A stretch of 64,000 nt of DNA from Isoetes taiwanensis (Eukaryota > Streptophyta > Lycopodiopsida > Isoetales > Isoetaceae): assembly GCA_021234155.1 (NCBI GenBank), contig JAJEKV010000099.1, forward strand, positions 3,691,453 to 3,755,452, read 5' to 3'. Under the pieces are notes generated by a model. The model did no database searches. It was not told the origin of the DNA and saw only the letters and a list, made by a program, of their open reading frames with translations. Both the position numbers and the translations under genes were made by a program. Shown one piece after another: positions 11,288-23,592 of the stretch; position 1 is the first letter of the stretch, and each line of letters opens with the position of its first letter.

Positions 11288-11956
11288 AATTAGATTCTCA
11301 AAACATCTCAGACAAAACATAACATTTTGAATGCTAAAAAAAAGCAATCAAAGGGACATTAGATTCTATTATTTGTAGGGCAGTAGAATATCTGGCAAAC
11401 AAAATATATTAGAATAGTTTTTGATGTATCTATAAGAAAGCATATAAGAATGTGATTCCTGTAAACTATAGCTAAGGAATCTCTTCAACTCAGACAATGA
11501 ACAAAATTATGAAGGTGGGTTTTAGCTTGGTCTTTACTGAACCAGGCAGCTTTCAGAGATTTGTACTCCACGATTTACTTGAACTGAAGCAAAAAACATA
11601 GACTCAGCTGCATGACATGGAGCATAATGTGTTTCAGCAAAAAAAAAGAAAAGCACCAGAAAGCTTGATATATGGCCACTTAATGCAGTAAAAATTACCA
11701 GTAATATGCAGCTGCAGATATTAGCAAAAACCTTCCCTTCGTGGCAGCTGTTTGTAAGAAGCCCACTTGTTATGTTCTTACTATGCTCTGCTCGATGCCT
11801 TGTGTATCTAGACAAATAAGAACAATCTGTTATTGGCAGAAAGCATGTTGCTAGAATAAATCGGACCCGTTATCTGCTAGAAATACCTTTGGATTCATAA
11901 GAAACATTGAGATATGGACAGTCTCAGAATGTCTCCCTTCAGAATGCTTGGCCTGA

Positions 11957-12168
11957 TAACTCTAAACGCATAAGCAGCATCTGGATCTACTGGATCTACT
12001 GTTGCAAGTGTAATAAAACTGGATCTACTTGGTTGATCTAGACCCAAGTTTGTAGTAATATTTTGTTAACTCTAAACGCATAAGCAGCATCTGGATCTAC
12101 TGTTGCAAGTGTAATAAAACTGGATCTACTTGGTTGATCGAGACCCAAGTTTGTAGTAATATTTTGTT
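11957..12168. repeat. ~105-bp tandem duplication
   Basis: Two adjacent copies begin with AACTCTAAACGCATAAGC and end with GTTTGTAGTAATATTTTGTT. The first contains an extra internal GGATCTACT repeat. No coding content is visible. Confidence 0.9.
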
Positions 12169-12576
12169 TCATACTGTAAAAGATCTTTCATAGCATGTCA
12201 AAAAGTTTGCACATCCTTGATAATACTGAAGATTATTTTACTGCATGTCTAAGCTAAACATACCTGCTGTTTTCATAAAGCAAGAGTCATTGCTTCAGGG
12301 TGCAGCAATGTATAAGTCCCGAGGCAGATAGCAAATATCGAACTTGTCAAATTCTTTATAAATGCATCATGGCAGAGCAGACCACACGAAGCATCAACAG
12401 AAATCAATGACTGCTGCAGAGCAAACATACATAAGTCAAACTCATGCCTAATGAAAATTATAACCTAGGGTTAGCAAACGCACCTTAGAAACCAACGCAG
12501 CAACTCATTGCCTTGCAGCTGTGAGGAACATCCGCTAAAAAGCCTCAGGCATGAATTCGGCTCTCTTGATTCAGAT

Positions 12577-12830
12577 ATGAATCACCTAGAGTGTGTGAAG
12601 CCGAATTTGAAGAAGCTTACCCTTCTTGTGTAGTTTGGTTCAAGCAGAACGAAATTTATTGGAGTAAGGCAGCACAAATCGGGCAAATGGACTGCAGAAA
12701 TCCAGCAATCATACCCTTGGCAAACGTATTTGGCTAGGATCCTATAGGACTGCGGAAGAAGCTGCAGTGGCATATGATCACTTGGCTTCGAACTGCAGTT
12801 GTTTAAGCCATATTGGCAAGAGAAAAACTC
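12577..12830 (+). pseudogene. AP2/ERF DNA-binding domain fragment, frameshifted
   Basis: From an ATG at 12577 the frame reads MNHLECVKPNLKK and, after one in-frame TAG, KFIGVRQHKSGKWTAEIQ and QSYPW, ending at 12720. The next frame, from 12719, continues GKRIWLGSYRTAEEAAVAYD and HLASNC. Together these are the YRGVRQ-type first strand, the WxAEI strand, the WLG strand and the AEEAAxAYD helix of a single AP2/ERF domain, the GCC-box or DRE-binding fold of plant ERF/DREB/RAV regulators. The break at CCTTGGC is explained by one missing base. No flanking exons are recognisable, so this is probably a captured or decayed gene fragment rather than an expressed regulator. Confidence 0.85.
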
Positions 12831-14470
12831 ATAGCAGAACCAAGAGCAGGAGCACCTTCGTGTAGATTGCCATGGGCAAAACCGAGAACAGAGGAAGGCA
12901 GAAAATTTTGGAGCGGAAACGAAAAGAGCTCTAAGAAGAAAGCTTATCAGCATCCATACCCAAGTTCAAAACTGGAATATATTCAGGCTTTTGTTCTTCT
13001 CTCCTCCTAGATCCCAGGGCATGAGGCAGAGCATAGCGGAATTCCTGGCTCGTCATATCTCGACCACCAACTAAACAAACCCTAGCGTGAGAGAAACGGG
13101 CCATAGCCAACGCAAGCTTTTTTTTTTTTGTTCAATGTGTGAATGATAAACTGGAGTCATAATTTTAAACCATATCAGAGATGATATGTGCATAGATTGG
13201 AAGATATTAAGGTTCAAAAACATGTTTGTAGGTAAGGTGTAAAACTATAGAACCTGCCCATTTCTTGTGACATTGCAATTTGATAAACAATGAATACATC
13301 ATAGTACTTATTAGAGCACGTAGTGGCAATAGGCAAATTTTCAAAAATAACTGAAATAAATATGCATGGTTTGCTTGAGTCCCCCCCTCCCTCCCCCTCC
13401 CCCTCTCCATGTCCATGTTCCCTCCTTCTCTGCCTCCCTCCTTCCCTCCTTTTGCCTAAAGCCAAATCAATGCTATGATACTGCAAAGTATGTGTGCATG
13501 TTATATGTCTAGTTTCTTTCTTTTGCTTGATGCTCTTTGAGGAGGCATATATTGATTGTGTGTCTATGTTTTTTTTCTTTTCCTTGCTTGATGCTCTAGG
13601 TATAAGTATGTTGTCTTATTGACACCTAGGATGTTGTAAGATGCAGTGCCCTTGCTTGATGCTCCAAGAATAGCTATATTGTCTTAAAGTTGAAGTTACC
13701 CCTAGGATGTTATGTTCTAGATAAAGTAGTGAGGATTTTATATGTTGTTCAATGGAAGGTATTCATTCAACACAAAAAGTATGATTTGTTATGTTATAAG
13801 ACAACTTAAATATCCTAAACTGAATGCTTTTTGGCTAGCCTTAGCTAGATCTCAGGAGACTTACATCTCCAAGCAAAGATTGATTATTTCTCAATGCTGG
13901 CCATAGTGGTTAGCCCACCAACCCAACAATTTACCTATGTAGTATTTGCAAGATATGTATTAGGGTCCATAGTTCCCCTCTAGTGATAACTGTGCGTGCA
14001 AGTGGAAGGGATGAGCTTTAGACTGAAAGTAGATGGTACCTTGGAGCACCAGAACATTAGAACCAAAGGGGATTTGGTACCCTAAGTTGGCGCAATTCTA
14101 AGGATGTCAAGCCGCTTGCTAGTGTAGTTATAACTGGTAAAGGTTGTGAAGAAAAATTTGCAGTGTACACTCCGCTGATGTTATAGTTGTAAGCATGCGA
14201 AGGGGGCGTGTTTGATCTTCAAAAAGTAACGTTGTTGATTGAGCTTGCAAAGCTTCTGCACTAAACGTAGCTCACGATGCAAGGCTCTATATTTAAAGAT
14301 AGCATCCAGAGCAAATTCAAGTCTACTGCCTTTGGAACATTTAACGAACCTGATTTCTGATGCTCCTAATTTTCGCATTTTGTCTTTGATTTGTAGATCT
14401 ACTCTTCAGAAAGAATTGGATTATGTAGTCTTCAAATATTGAAATGCAGTATATAATCACTAGTAACGGT
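12831..14470. other. Non-coding stretch with a polypyrimidine tract
   Basis: No gene is recognised. A C/T-rich tract at about 13378-13450 (runs of CCCTCC) is low complexity and generates Gly/Arg-rich open frames on the minus strand that should not be taken as genes. A run of T lies at 13120-13130. Confidence 0.5.
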
Positions 14471-14502
14471 GCCCAGCGTTGCTGGGCAAAATTGGAACCT
14501 AG
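14471..14502 (+). mobile_element. Candidate Helitron 3' terminus
   Basis: A perfect hairpin GCCCAGC-GTT-GCTGGGC (14471-14487) is followed after 11 bases by CTAG (14499-14502) and then T. This is the classical layout of a Helitron 3' end: a subterminal hairpin about 10-12 nt before CTRR, with insertion before T. No Rep/helicase gene and no matching TC 5' end were found, so any element would be non-autonomous. The AP2/ERF fragment upstream could be a captured passenger. Confidence 0.45.
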
Positions 14503-15528
14503 TGCTGGAACTTGGGAACTTGCGCATTTGCCTAAAGTAACTTCTAGGCCATTAGAACTGTACATTTGCATACAATAATTTCTAGGCCATTGGATCATCT
14601 TGGGAACCTGCAGATTGCAAGTTTAGGCCATTGGATCATTTTGGAAACTTGTAGGTTGCAAGTGGGAGTAAACTGGGATTAGGCTAAAAGGCAAAAACTC
14701 TGTAAGGAGCAAAATAAAACCGAAAAATGTCAAGAACACTTTATAGTTTGCAAGGTGATGCTTTGCATATTCTTGCAAAGTGCACGGGGACAAAATATAA
14801 GGTATTGTTGGGATTTCTTTGGAAAAAGTTGTGCGACAACATTGTGATTCTTGAGACATGTTATGATGCATGGAGACCATTTTGTTTTATGGTGGTCTAT
14901 TTTGTTTTAACAGCTATACTACATTGGCTCCAACACTGAACAGTTTAATGTGTAAATGAAGTCATGAACATACCACTTTATGCTAAAGTACCACTTTATG
15001 AAATGGATTCTTTTTCCAAAAGCATTGATATGGTAATATTGATTTTGAATCTGGATCTCTTCTATCAATTGGACTTGTAGTTTCACAAATCTCAACTACT
15101 TTGTTTACATATCTGTAGGACTGAAATGGTTTCACTTTCGATTGGGGTTTAACACATCTCAACTACTTTGTTTCCATATCGCTTAGTAGAACATGCCCAA
15201 CCGTAATAAAAATGATGCACAAACTTTCTATATTGCTAGACACCAACATACTTTGTACAACAATAAATTCGCCAATCGGATGACAAATTCTTTTCATTTG
15301 TTTCATCATTAGCTAAAGAATTTCTCTGAAATATCCGCATGATGAGAAAGGAAAAAATAGTTGTTGTAAATTATCTCTTTGGATCGAATTTTGAAGGATT
15401 AAAGCCAATGTAGCATGGCACCTATGACCAGTTACACACGTGGCATTTGTGAACTTCGGATATCTGGATAAAAGCGGTTGCACGTCGGCGGCATTTGTGG
15501 ACTTCAAATATCAGTATTTACGGCTTGA
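14503..15528. other. Non-coding stretch, nothing assigned
   Basis: Only short open frames without domains occur. Small imperfect repeats are present, for example TAGGCCATTGGATCAT twice near 14580-14640 and CATCTCAACTACTTTG near 15090-15170. Confidence 0.5.
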
Positions 15529-16012
15529 AATTTGCAAAGCTCTCAAGTCATTGGTTACCTCTCATTTGCTTGTATAAGGTGTCTCCTCCTTCTCAAGTAA
15601 GCATGCCCTCAATGTTTTGCGGATGCCCGGTGCAGTGCAATCTCTTCTTGTACATCTTCAAAACTCTGCTTGAAAAGGTTAAAAATTGCTCATCGACAAA
15701 TCTGAAATTAGAAAATAACTACTCCAATCAAGGCAAGTTTTAGAAAAATTTGGATAGAATTCGACAACCGGGGATCATGCCTTGACAATCTCCTAAGGAA
15801 ACGAGAGCTAAACATGTGAAACCAAGTTAAAAGCGGTTTTGCATCCAATCAACGGGTAACAAATATCTTGTTTTACACTTCCATTTGTTTTAACCCTTAG
15901 TTTCACCCTACGAGGGAATGTGCTGACTTGATCGTGAGGTTACGCGCACCGGAAAAGATGCATAACCTATGAAAATAGTTCATGAACTCTGCTTTCTGCT
16001 GGAACCACTTCT
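15529..16012 (+). repeat. Repeat family A array, first part (interrupted by LINE)
   Basis: The block starts inside a family-A unit at GAAATTTGCAAAGCTCTC, completes it, and begins a new unit at about 15883. That unit stops at ACCACTTCTT, 16012, where a LINE is inserted, and resumes at about 20990 with TTCTGGTATG. Unit length computed across the LINE is about 590 bp. Confidence 0.8.
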
Positions 16013-17440
16013 TGCAATGCTCTTTTGCTCATAACTTCGGGGATTCCGGTGTCGATTCGGTGTTCTTGGGCTCGTTGGAAAGCTTATCGAACGAGCTTTA
16101 AAATCGGGTGTATGATTTGTATGGTGTTTCCTCTGTTTTAGTCGCCGGAATCCACCTGACAGTCCCGGCCCTCTATGGCGACCCCACGACGGCATGCATC
16201 TTGCGGCTGAAGAAAAAAGAGCCCGCAATTTGGATACCTCGTCCCCATCGGAGCAGGTATCCGCAGGCTGAGGCAATCGGGGTTGTACAGAACGGGCCGG
16301 TTCCCTCGAGGCTAAGGCGGCAAGCTTGGAGGCATCAAGGGGACCATCTGCGGGGGCTGCGCTCAAGAAGCTTCTCCAACGAAGGAGCGCGCATTTCCCT
16401 TGTGGAAGTTCGCTCGGGGATTATGATTACTGGGAGCCCAAAATGCTAATGACCCGATAAGAGGGGAGATACAAGCAACAACGCAGCTAGTCACGAGATG
16501 GGGCACCGCTTGGATAAGGTCCACCAGCGGTGGATGGAAGACATAAAGCAAGCACGCGGCCGACATGAAGGGGTTTCTTTGCGGCCGTTGTACAAGTCAC
16601 AAGCATGGCTGGTCGGATAGATGCTAAGGAAAAGGATCTTGAGGCGGTGCGGGGCATGCTCCAATTCCTTGATGAAGCAAAGGCGCGAGCGGCAGGAGAT
16701 GTCGAAGATGCTTGCATATAGAGAACCATATGGCCCACTTACGGCAAGAGATCACGAGGACCTCGAATGGAGGTGCAACGAGTCCGGAGTGCACCACGGT
16801 CATCTGCACCAGCACCCCTATACCAGAGGCCGAGGTGGCTCGGGGAAATCGGTGGTACCGTGAGGAGCAAGACATCGAACACGCCAACCTTATTGTGCGG
16901 GGATTGCCGGGAGGAGCAAGGCAGGATTTGCCGGTAAGCTTACCACCACGGGTACTTGCAAAGCTCAATTACGATTTTGGTTATCAAGAGTCCAATCGAG
17001 GGTCGGAGGACCGAGCATGAGACCTCGGCTAGTTAAGTTCTGATCTTGGATTGGGAGGCAAAATCTTTGTTGTTGCACCGCACTCGGTCGCTTGAAAGGT
17101 GCGTCCATATACACGATCCGGATCTCACGCCACCGCAACAACGGAAAGAAGCCAAGAGTTGGTCAAGATAAGAGAGATTCGACAAAGCTGGAGGGGCTGC
17201 TGGTTTGGTTAATGGCAAGATGAAGGTATATGTGCCTCCTCGTCGCAGGGGCGATTCTGAGGCGGCATTCCCACGAACACCGCCTCGCTAGGGCGAAGCG
17301 ATCCAGGAACATCGAGCCGCATGCAGCCGGGGAGAGGCGGATTGAGGCCTTCCACAAGCTACGCAGCACATCCATCGGGGTCCCATCGGCGGCCTGCCCG
17401 AGTTATTCCAACCACAACAGCGTCCACAAGCACTTTCGGA
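16013..17440 (+). other. LINE 5' region, ORF1 position, unassigned
   Basis: This is the part of the LINE before its endonuclease. Overlapping Arg/Pro/Gly-rich open frames in several frames suggest a broken ORF1, but I see no zinc knuckle or other ORF1 domain. The sequence is GC-rich, unlike the AT-rich DNA outside the element. Confidence 0.4.
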
Positions 17441-17469
17441 TGGGTCCACGGCCCGCGCCCGGTCGGCAT

Positions 17470-18335
17470 AGGAAAGTGTCTTCGCATTGTTTCACTCGGA
17501 ATTGTAGGGGCTTCCCGTGGCGCGAAGAAGCGGTGGCTTGAATGGGATCGCGGCAGACATGGACATCGTCTTCTTGCGAGGAGACATGAGAGTATGAAGG
17601 GCATCGATTGCGGACATTCGAGGATATCGGCATTTCTCACTTGCTAATGGCGCCATGGCGAGCGCGAGTGCGGTGGAGTGGCTTGCTACTTTAGGGGCGC
17701 TTTAGCATGCAAGATCACACTTGGAGAAGTTTGATGCATTTAACCGCTACATGTGGGTAATGGTATTAGAGCCTGGTCATGTCCCATTGTTTCTTGCTAG
17801 GCGCTACATTCCCCATCACGGGCTCTAAGTTCTACCAGGTACATGATCACGGAACCACGAGATGTCCGAGATGCAGATAGGGAATCAGATGATGACATAG
17901 ACCGCTATAGGCGGCGAGGGGCGTGTGTTTTTGCTAGGAGATTTCAATGCTCGTCGGCAGCGATTGCGGTCGGTGACCTTCCAAGGTGACGCTAATGCTG
18001 ATCCGCTTTGGCTTGAGACGGCCCTTATTCAAAGATACACGGCACTCCCGGGATATGGTAGCTAGACCATTTGGCGGGCAACCGGTCCAGCTCTGCGCCG
18101 TTTTTTGACATGGTAATTTGTAATGGTATGCGGCGATGGCCACACTTTCGGGGGTGTTACTTGCAGGAGTGATAGGCGGGGATGGGGAGCTAGTGTGTTG
18201 GATTACCTTCTCGCTCGGTCGCAAAGACTTGACATGGTTACACACTTCTCCATTGGCACAAGCAATGGGGATGAGGAGGCTTTGTCGGATCACTACCCGC
18301 TTTATGTCACGGCAATTGGGAGCACTCAATAGTGG
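17470..18335 (+). pseudogene. LINE AP endonuclease domain
   Basis: Conserved blocks of the exonuclease-endonuclease-phosphatase fold can be read across frames. An NCRG block lies near 17499, and a broken LQETH-type block near 17568, where the sequence is TTGCGAGGAGAC, a CAG read as CGAG. VFLLGDFNAR is at about 17928-17957 (the Asp-Asn pair) and SDHYPLYVT near 18286 (the Asp-His pair). The domain nicks target DNA to prime reverse transcription. All catalytic blocks are visible but not in one frame. Confidence 0.75.
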
Positions 18336-18989
18336 AGACACCGCAAAGGGGGCGTGGAGGGTTACCATACATCCCACGCTTCTCGAAGCGGGGGCGATAT
18401 GAATTTGTGTTGGTGCGGGAGTTACGGGGGTTTGATAGCTTTTACACACCGCAAGACAGGTGTGCATGGCTGGTGAGGGCGCCGCTGCGCCGGGGGGCTT
18501 CCTTTGCGTGAAGGGCCCTCCAAGGAGGGACACCGCATTTTCCCGAGAACCCGTGGTTTGATGTTGATTGCAAGGCTCTAAAGAGCCCCGCGCTTTTTTG
18601 TCATAGATCCACGATTCGCCACCGGGCCCCGCAAGACTATAAGCTCTTCCTAAAAGCCAAGAAGGGGAGATACATGGCGTAAACTTCGAGGCTTTGTTTG
18701 ATATGCTCATGGCGAGCCAAAAGCTTTTTGGCGTGGGTGTTATACCGTGCGCCCGTGTGGCTGGTAATGTAAGTGTGGAGCAATGGATGCACCGCTGCGG
18801 GAGTTATATGACCCCCGGAGCTAATGCGGGGTCCCTCCCAGTGGGAGAGGTGCTGCGGCTCACGCGGGAGGATGTCCAGCGGGGTCTCGTGCATCCGGGC
18901 GAATGGCAAGGCAAAGGATTTACGTGGGCTGCGGCCGAAATTTGTTGAAATGGGGTGGCCCATCTCGTGGTAGGGCCCCCGGCGGTGAT

Positions 18990-19810
18990 CATCAACCGTG
19001 CTCACGGCGAGGGCTCCCGAGAGTGGATGGTTAGTAAGGTTGTTCCCGTGCATAAAGCTGGTAATAAGGATGAGCCGTGAATTCACGGATGATTATGGTA
19101 AGCTCGGCCGCTTGCAAAGCTCTGGCGGGGTGGTGGAGAAGAAACTCACTAAGTGGGCCGAGGGAGGCGGGGGTGCGGCAGCAGTGGCGAGGCGGGCTTT
19201 TCGCCCGGCTCACTCCACGGCCGACCATATCTTCACTTTGAGAGTGTTGATGGAGGCAAGCGAGGAATCTTGGCGGCGAGGACTTGTATTCTTTGCTTTG
19301 TAGATTTTAAGACTGCATATGATATCGTTCCCGGAGACATCTTTGTGGCGAGGTTGCAAGACTTGGCGAGTTCCACGGGAGTTGCGAAATGGGGTGCACC
19401 AGCTTTATGATGGGATTCATCTTTGCCGCCTTATGAAGATCGGGCGGGTAGCTAGCACTATGGGAGTTAAGCGGGGCTGCCCGTTGTCTCCAACGCTTTT
19501 GGGTTGTACATTGATAGCTTGGAGACGTGGATGCAAAAGGCACCATGGGGGAGCCGGGGTGCAATTATCCGGGCGACCTCGTGAGCCGGTTGCTATATGC
19601 GGATGATGTAGCTTTGCTAGCCCACCGGCCAGCGGTATGCAAAGCAGATTTGGATGCCCTCGGTGGGTTACGTGGGGCAATGGGAATGACGGTGAACTTG
19701 CACAAAACTAAGCTTCTCGCGATCTGTCCTCGCAACACCCTATCCCGGAGTTATATTAGCGAGGGGGCGGGAAGTGGAAATGGTGCGAAGCTTCAAGTAT
19801 CACGGGAATT
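18990..19810 (+). pseudogene. LINE reverse transcriptase domain
   Basis: The RT fingers region has VPVHKAGNKDE near 19045 and FRPAHSTADHIFTLRVLMEA near 19200-19258. Palm motif A is CFVDFKTAYDIVP near 19294. Motif B is MGVKRGCPLSPTL near 19460-19498. Motif C, LLYADDVALLA near 19589, keeps both catalytic Asp residues, followed by MTVNLHKTKLLAIC. The catalytic motifs survive, but the frame shifts several times between them. Confidence 0.85.
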
Positions 19811-20660
19811 GATTTCACTACTAACATCTTTGTGGGATGAGTGTGTGGAGAGGAGAGCCAGTGCAGGCTGGAAGGCTTTATATGCAGTGCAAAACGCGTG
19901 TTGCCGGATAGATCTCTGTGACTGGGCGAGGAGAGCACACCTGTTTAGGGCTTTGGTCGAGCCGGTGCTGCTATATGGGGTGGAGGTTTGGGGCCCAAAT
20001 AGTTAGCAAAAACACGTGGGATAGGTTGGAAAGGGTGCAGAAAGCTTTCTTGACATATAGCTTGGGAGTGAAGGACACCGTACCGTATCAGATTTTGTTG
20101 TATGAGACGGGGTTCTGGCCTTTACAGCATTCTGCTATGCGCAGGCATCTTACTTGCTTCCATAAGGTGGATGGGATGGATGAGCATCGCTTGCCCCCAC
20201 AGGCCGTGTTGTTAACGCAGGGCCCCCAGCGGCTGAAGAGGGTATGGCACGAGCACTGTAAGGGATGGTTTAGGAGGTGGTCTATGGATTACCAACAGAT
20301 GGTGGCACTGGCAGATTCTGATGCGCAGAATGGGCAATTGGATGCGGGCTATGCTGCCACCCTGTGGGATGCCTCTACTCTTGCAAAGCCCAAGACGAGC
20401 ACTATCACGCTTTCAGATAATCCCGCCTTGAGCATGGACCCCATCGGTGCCTTTGAAAGCACACATCTCGTGAAGAAACGGAGAGCTATTGCTGCCATAA
20501 GGGCCGGGTTCCCATTACCTCGAAATTGAAACAGTGTATTTGGGGGTGAATGGCGGGCACGGGATCCCCGGGGAGGAGAGGATATGTCGGTGTTGTGAGA
20601 TGCATGTGATAGAGGATGAGCACCATGCCCTCAGCCGGTGCCCAAAGATATGCCCATGTT
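19811..20660 (+). pseudogene. LINE ORF2 C-terminal region with Cys/His motif
   Basis: An open stretch reads RLERVQKAFLTYSLGVKDTV, later FWPLQHSAMRRHL, and a second frame gives CRCCEMHVIEDEHHALSRCP near 20590-20646. The last block is the Cys/His motif typical of LINE ORF2 C-termini. The long intact frame 19918-20529 is part of this protein. Confidence 0.7.
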
Positions 20661-20989
20661 CGGCGAAGGCACACCGATCTTAGATGCTCGACACACCGCT
20701 ACATCGATTACTCGCATCACCTATGGTAGCGCCGACCGGGAGCTTACATCCCCAGATTTCGGCCGTCCGGACTTGCTCTTCAGGGGCATGGTATTTGAGA
20801 GCCTACTGTTAGGGTTTTTCCTCCCAAGTGGGGGTTTTTTCATCCCGGTAGTAGGGTTCTACTGTACAGTTACATTGTTTGTTTTGGGTGTTGGGGTTTT
20901 TGGCTTTTTTGCATGTTCTCTGCATGTACCGTCTCATAGGCCTCTGGCCTCCGTGGACGTTAAAATAAACTTCCTTCCTTCCTTCCTTC

Positions 20990-21934
20990 CTTTTCTGGTA
21001 TGTTTGACTCATCTTAGATTGTTCTTCTTTCCAGATAAATATGCTATCCCTTTTTTGCCAAGAACTGTGTCTTTCGGAATATGTGCCTTTGCGAATACTT
21101 TGTGAAATCTGCAAAGCTCTCCAAGTCATTGGTTACCTCTCGACTTGTATAACATGTCTCCTCCTCGAATAAGCATGCCCTTAATGTTTTGCAGATGCAC
21201 GGTGCAGGCAATCTCTTCTTGCATATCTTCAAAACTTCTGCGAAAGGTTTAAAATTGCTCATTTAGCAAATCCACGAAATTAGAAAATAACTACTCCAAT
21301 CATTTGCAAGTTTTAGAAACTTTGGATAGAATTTTGACGGCCGAGGGATCATGCCTTGACAATCTCCTAAGGAAACAGAGCTAAACATGTGAAACCGTTA
21401 AAGCAATCGCATCCAATCAACGGGTAACAAATATCTTGTTTTACACTTCCATTTGTTTTAACCCTTAGTTTCACCCTACGGGGAATGTCTTGACTTGATC
21501 GTGAGGTTCAGCGCCGGGGAAAAAGATGCATAACCTATGAAAATAGTTCATGAACTCGCTTTCTGGCGTGTTGTGAACCACTTCTTTTCGGTATGTTTGA
21601 CTCATCTTAAATTATTCTTCTTTCCGATAAATATGCTATCCTTTTTTTGCCTAGAACTGTGTCTTCCTGAATCGTGCCTTTGTGCATACTTTGTGAAATC
21701 TGCAAAGCTCTCCAAGTCATTGGTTACCTCTCGACTGCTTGTATAAGGTGTCTCCTCCTCGAGTAAGCATGCCCTCAACGTTTTGCGGATGCCTGAGTGC
21801 GTACAATCTCTTCTTAGCATCTTCAAAACTCTGCGAGAAAGGTTAAAAATTGCTCATCTAGCAAATCCTGAAATTAGAAAATAACTACTCCACTGTTGCA
21901 AGTTTTAAAAAAAATTGGATAGAATTCGACGACT
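20990..21934 (+). repeat. Repeat family A array, second part (interrupted by LTR element)
   Basis: The unit interrupted at 16012 resumes here and is followed by another unit from about 21446. That unit stops at GAATTCGACGACT (21922-21934), exactly where the LTR retrotransposon begins, and continues at 33240 with CAGCTTCAGGG. This gives a clean chronology: array, then LINE and LTR insertions. Confidence 0.85.
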
Positions 21935-23581
21935 TACGTGGACTCCCCTGCTAAATATCTGGCTCCGGCCGTACACTTTCGGCAGAAATCCCCCATCCGG
22001 TCCATCAACCGCATGGGCCCTCCGTCTAACCCGCGACTCGAGAGAATCCTAGTGCGGGCGGGGGGACACTGAAGGTGTCTTCTTGGCGCCCTTCCCTATG
22101 GGCTCCTATCACGGCGGAAGCATAAACAACGTCGAAACTAGCAATAACAATACAACATACTACCTCGAAGGGTAGTCCATCACATATCCACAACCGCAAA
22201 GAAGATAATCCTAAGCCATAAAACATAAGAGCTCCTACCCATGGCTCCGGCTTCGTAAGGAGGGTGGTGGGCCCAGCTAGGCCTCAAGATAGAGCGCACC
22301 GAGTCATAACAATGGCGGGGCTGGCTATAGACAATGGCTAGGGTTGACCACTCCATCCGCCCCTCTGTGCATACTTTGCGGATGGGCTAAATCGAGGCTC
22401 GGGCATGACTCTAGCCTTCCTTCGGATACGCAATCCCATGGCATCACCCATCCGGGACTACTCCGGGTTGCATCCCCCGGTCCGATGAGGCGGGAAGGGG
22501 TTGCATCTCCCCTTCCTGGGGTCTAGAGGTTCCGGTGGGCGGCTAGAGAATCGTGGCGACACCGCGATTAAGTGCCGACTTAACCCCCAAAGCGAGAGCC
22601 AAGCCAACACTTGCGGCTCTCGAGGCGGCGACACCATTGCCCGGGGAGGTGTCGGACCCATGCTCGCCCCACAGTGACCGACCATAGGCCTAGCCCACTA
22701 TGGGATCCCCCGGGTCCCCACTTTCGGCGGGGATCCTCCCTCCACTTTCCCTCTAGCCCCGTTATGTGGTGCTGAGTCATATCATAGCCTCGATAGCCTG
22801 GTGGGCTCCTATGCACAGGCCGCAACTAATAGGAACTAAGGGATCTACTCTAGGAGCATACTACATATGGCCCTAGGTCTCTACCCCCCTTCCCAATACA
22901 AGAGGAGCAAACATGATCAACCAACATCACATAATCATCATATCCTAAGAATGATCATAAGAAGAACATCTTAACCTAATCATACAATCTAACTAATGGT
23001 TAGGGTTCATTGATTAGGGTTCAAGATGTTGAATACGGGTTCTAGGATGGCTCTACTCTAGATACAAGATACTAGCACATCACGGAATGCTAATTCCGGA
23101 TGAGCTATCTAACTACTACCCTACATACCTGCTCACGATGCTCTCCCTCCAGATCCGTATTGCCTCCATGGTCTTGACTCCGCGTGATGCTGCTCTTGCT
23201 TCAAGAACGAGTCTACCCTGCGGGGGCTGCTGCACCAGTCTATGCCACAACAAACGATGTTCGAAACGGGGTTCCGAACGAGTAGGTGAGTCTCTGGGTG
23301 CTAGGGCTGGAAAGAGGCCTAGGGTTAGGGTTTCAGCCTATATAAGTTAGGTCCACCTAGGATGCCACGTGGCACCAATTGGGTGAGTCTGTGTGGCGGT
23401 GCCCCAATAGGTTAAGGCCACGTGGATAATGGTCTAACCTATGGTTGGCTAAGTTATGAGAATAACTTGGCCATGCCCCCTAGTGCCACAATCTATGGTA
23501 TACAAGGCTATGAAGATAGACTTGTATAGTGACGGATCCAGGAATATACATATTTATGGCATATATTCCCCTGGACCGTCA
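21935..23581 (-). repeat. 3' LTR of the Ty3/Gypsy element
   Basis: Near-identical to 31603-33239 over its full length. Most differences fall at CAG/CTG sites, for example CACGGAATGC here against ATCTGGAATGC there and TTCCGGATG against TTCCAGATG. A telomere-like AGGGTTAGGGTTT occurs near 23320, and an imperfect palindrome around GGAATATACAT near its outer edge. Confidence 0.9.
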
Positions 23582-23592
23582 CATTCTCCCTT
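23582..23592 (-). other. Polypurine tract
   Basis: The minus strand reads AAGGGAGAATG directly against the LTR start TGACGG, matching the usual plus-strand primer of plant Ty3/Gypsy elements. Confidence 0.75.

Larger units (their letters stand above)
10176..12576. other. AT-rich non-coding stretch with local duplications
   Basis: No gene is recognisable on either strand. The stretch is notable only for three recent tandem duplications (reported separately) and scattered short open frames without domains. It could be the interior of a Helitron-like element bounded by the hairpins at 10159 and 14471, which is inference. Confidence 0.4.
16013..20989 (+). mobile_element. Decayed LINE (non-L1 style reverse transcriptase)
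   Basis: A GC-rich ~5-kb block in plus orientation contains, in order, an endonuclease domain, a reverse transcriptase domain and a C-terminal Cys/His motif. It ends with AATAAACTTCCTTCC and a short (CTTC)n tail. It interrupts one family-A unit precisely. The RT motifs (VDFKTAYD..P, GVKRGCPLSP, YADDVALLA) differ in style from the plant L1 LINEs at the right of the window, so it represents a different LINE clade. Frames break many times, often at CAG/CTG-derived sites. Confidence 0.8.

Noticed and set aside
13207-13486. Gly/Arg-rich open frames on the minus strand
   Set aside because: They arise from the C/T-rich tract at 13378-13450 and have no domain or splice structure.
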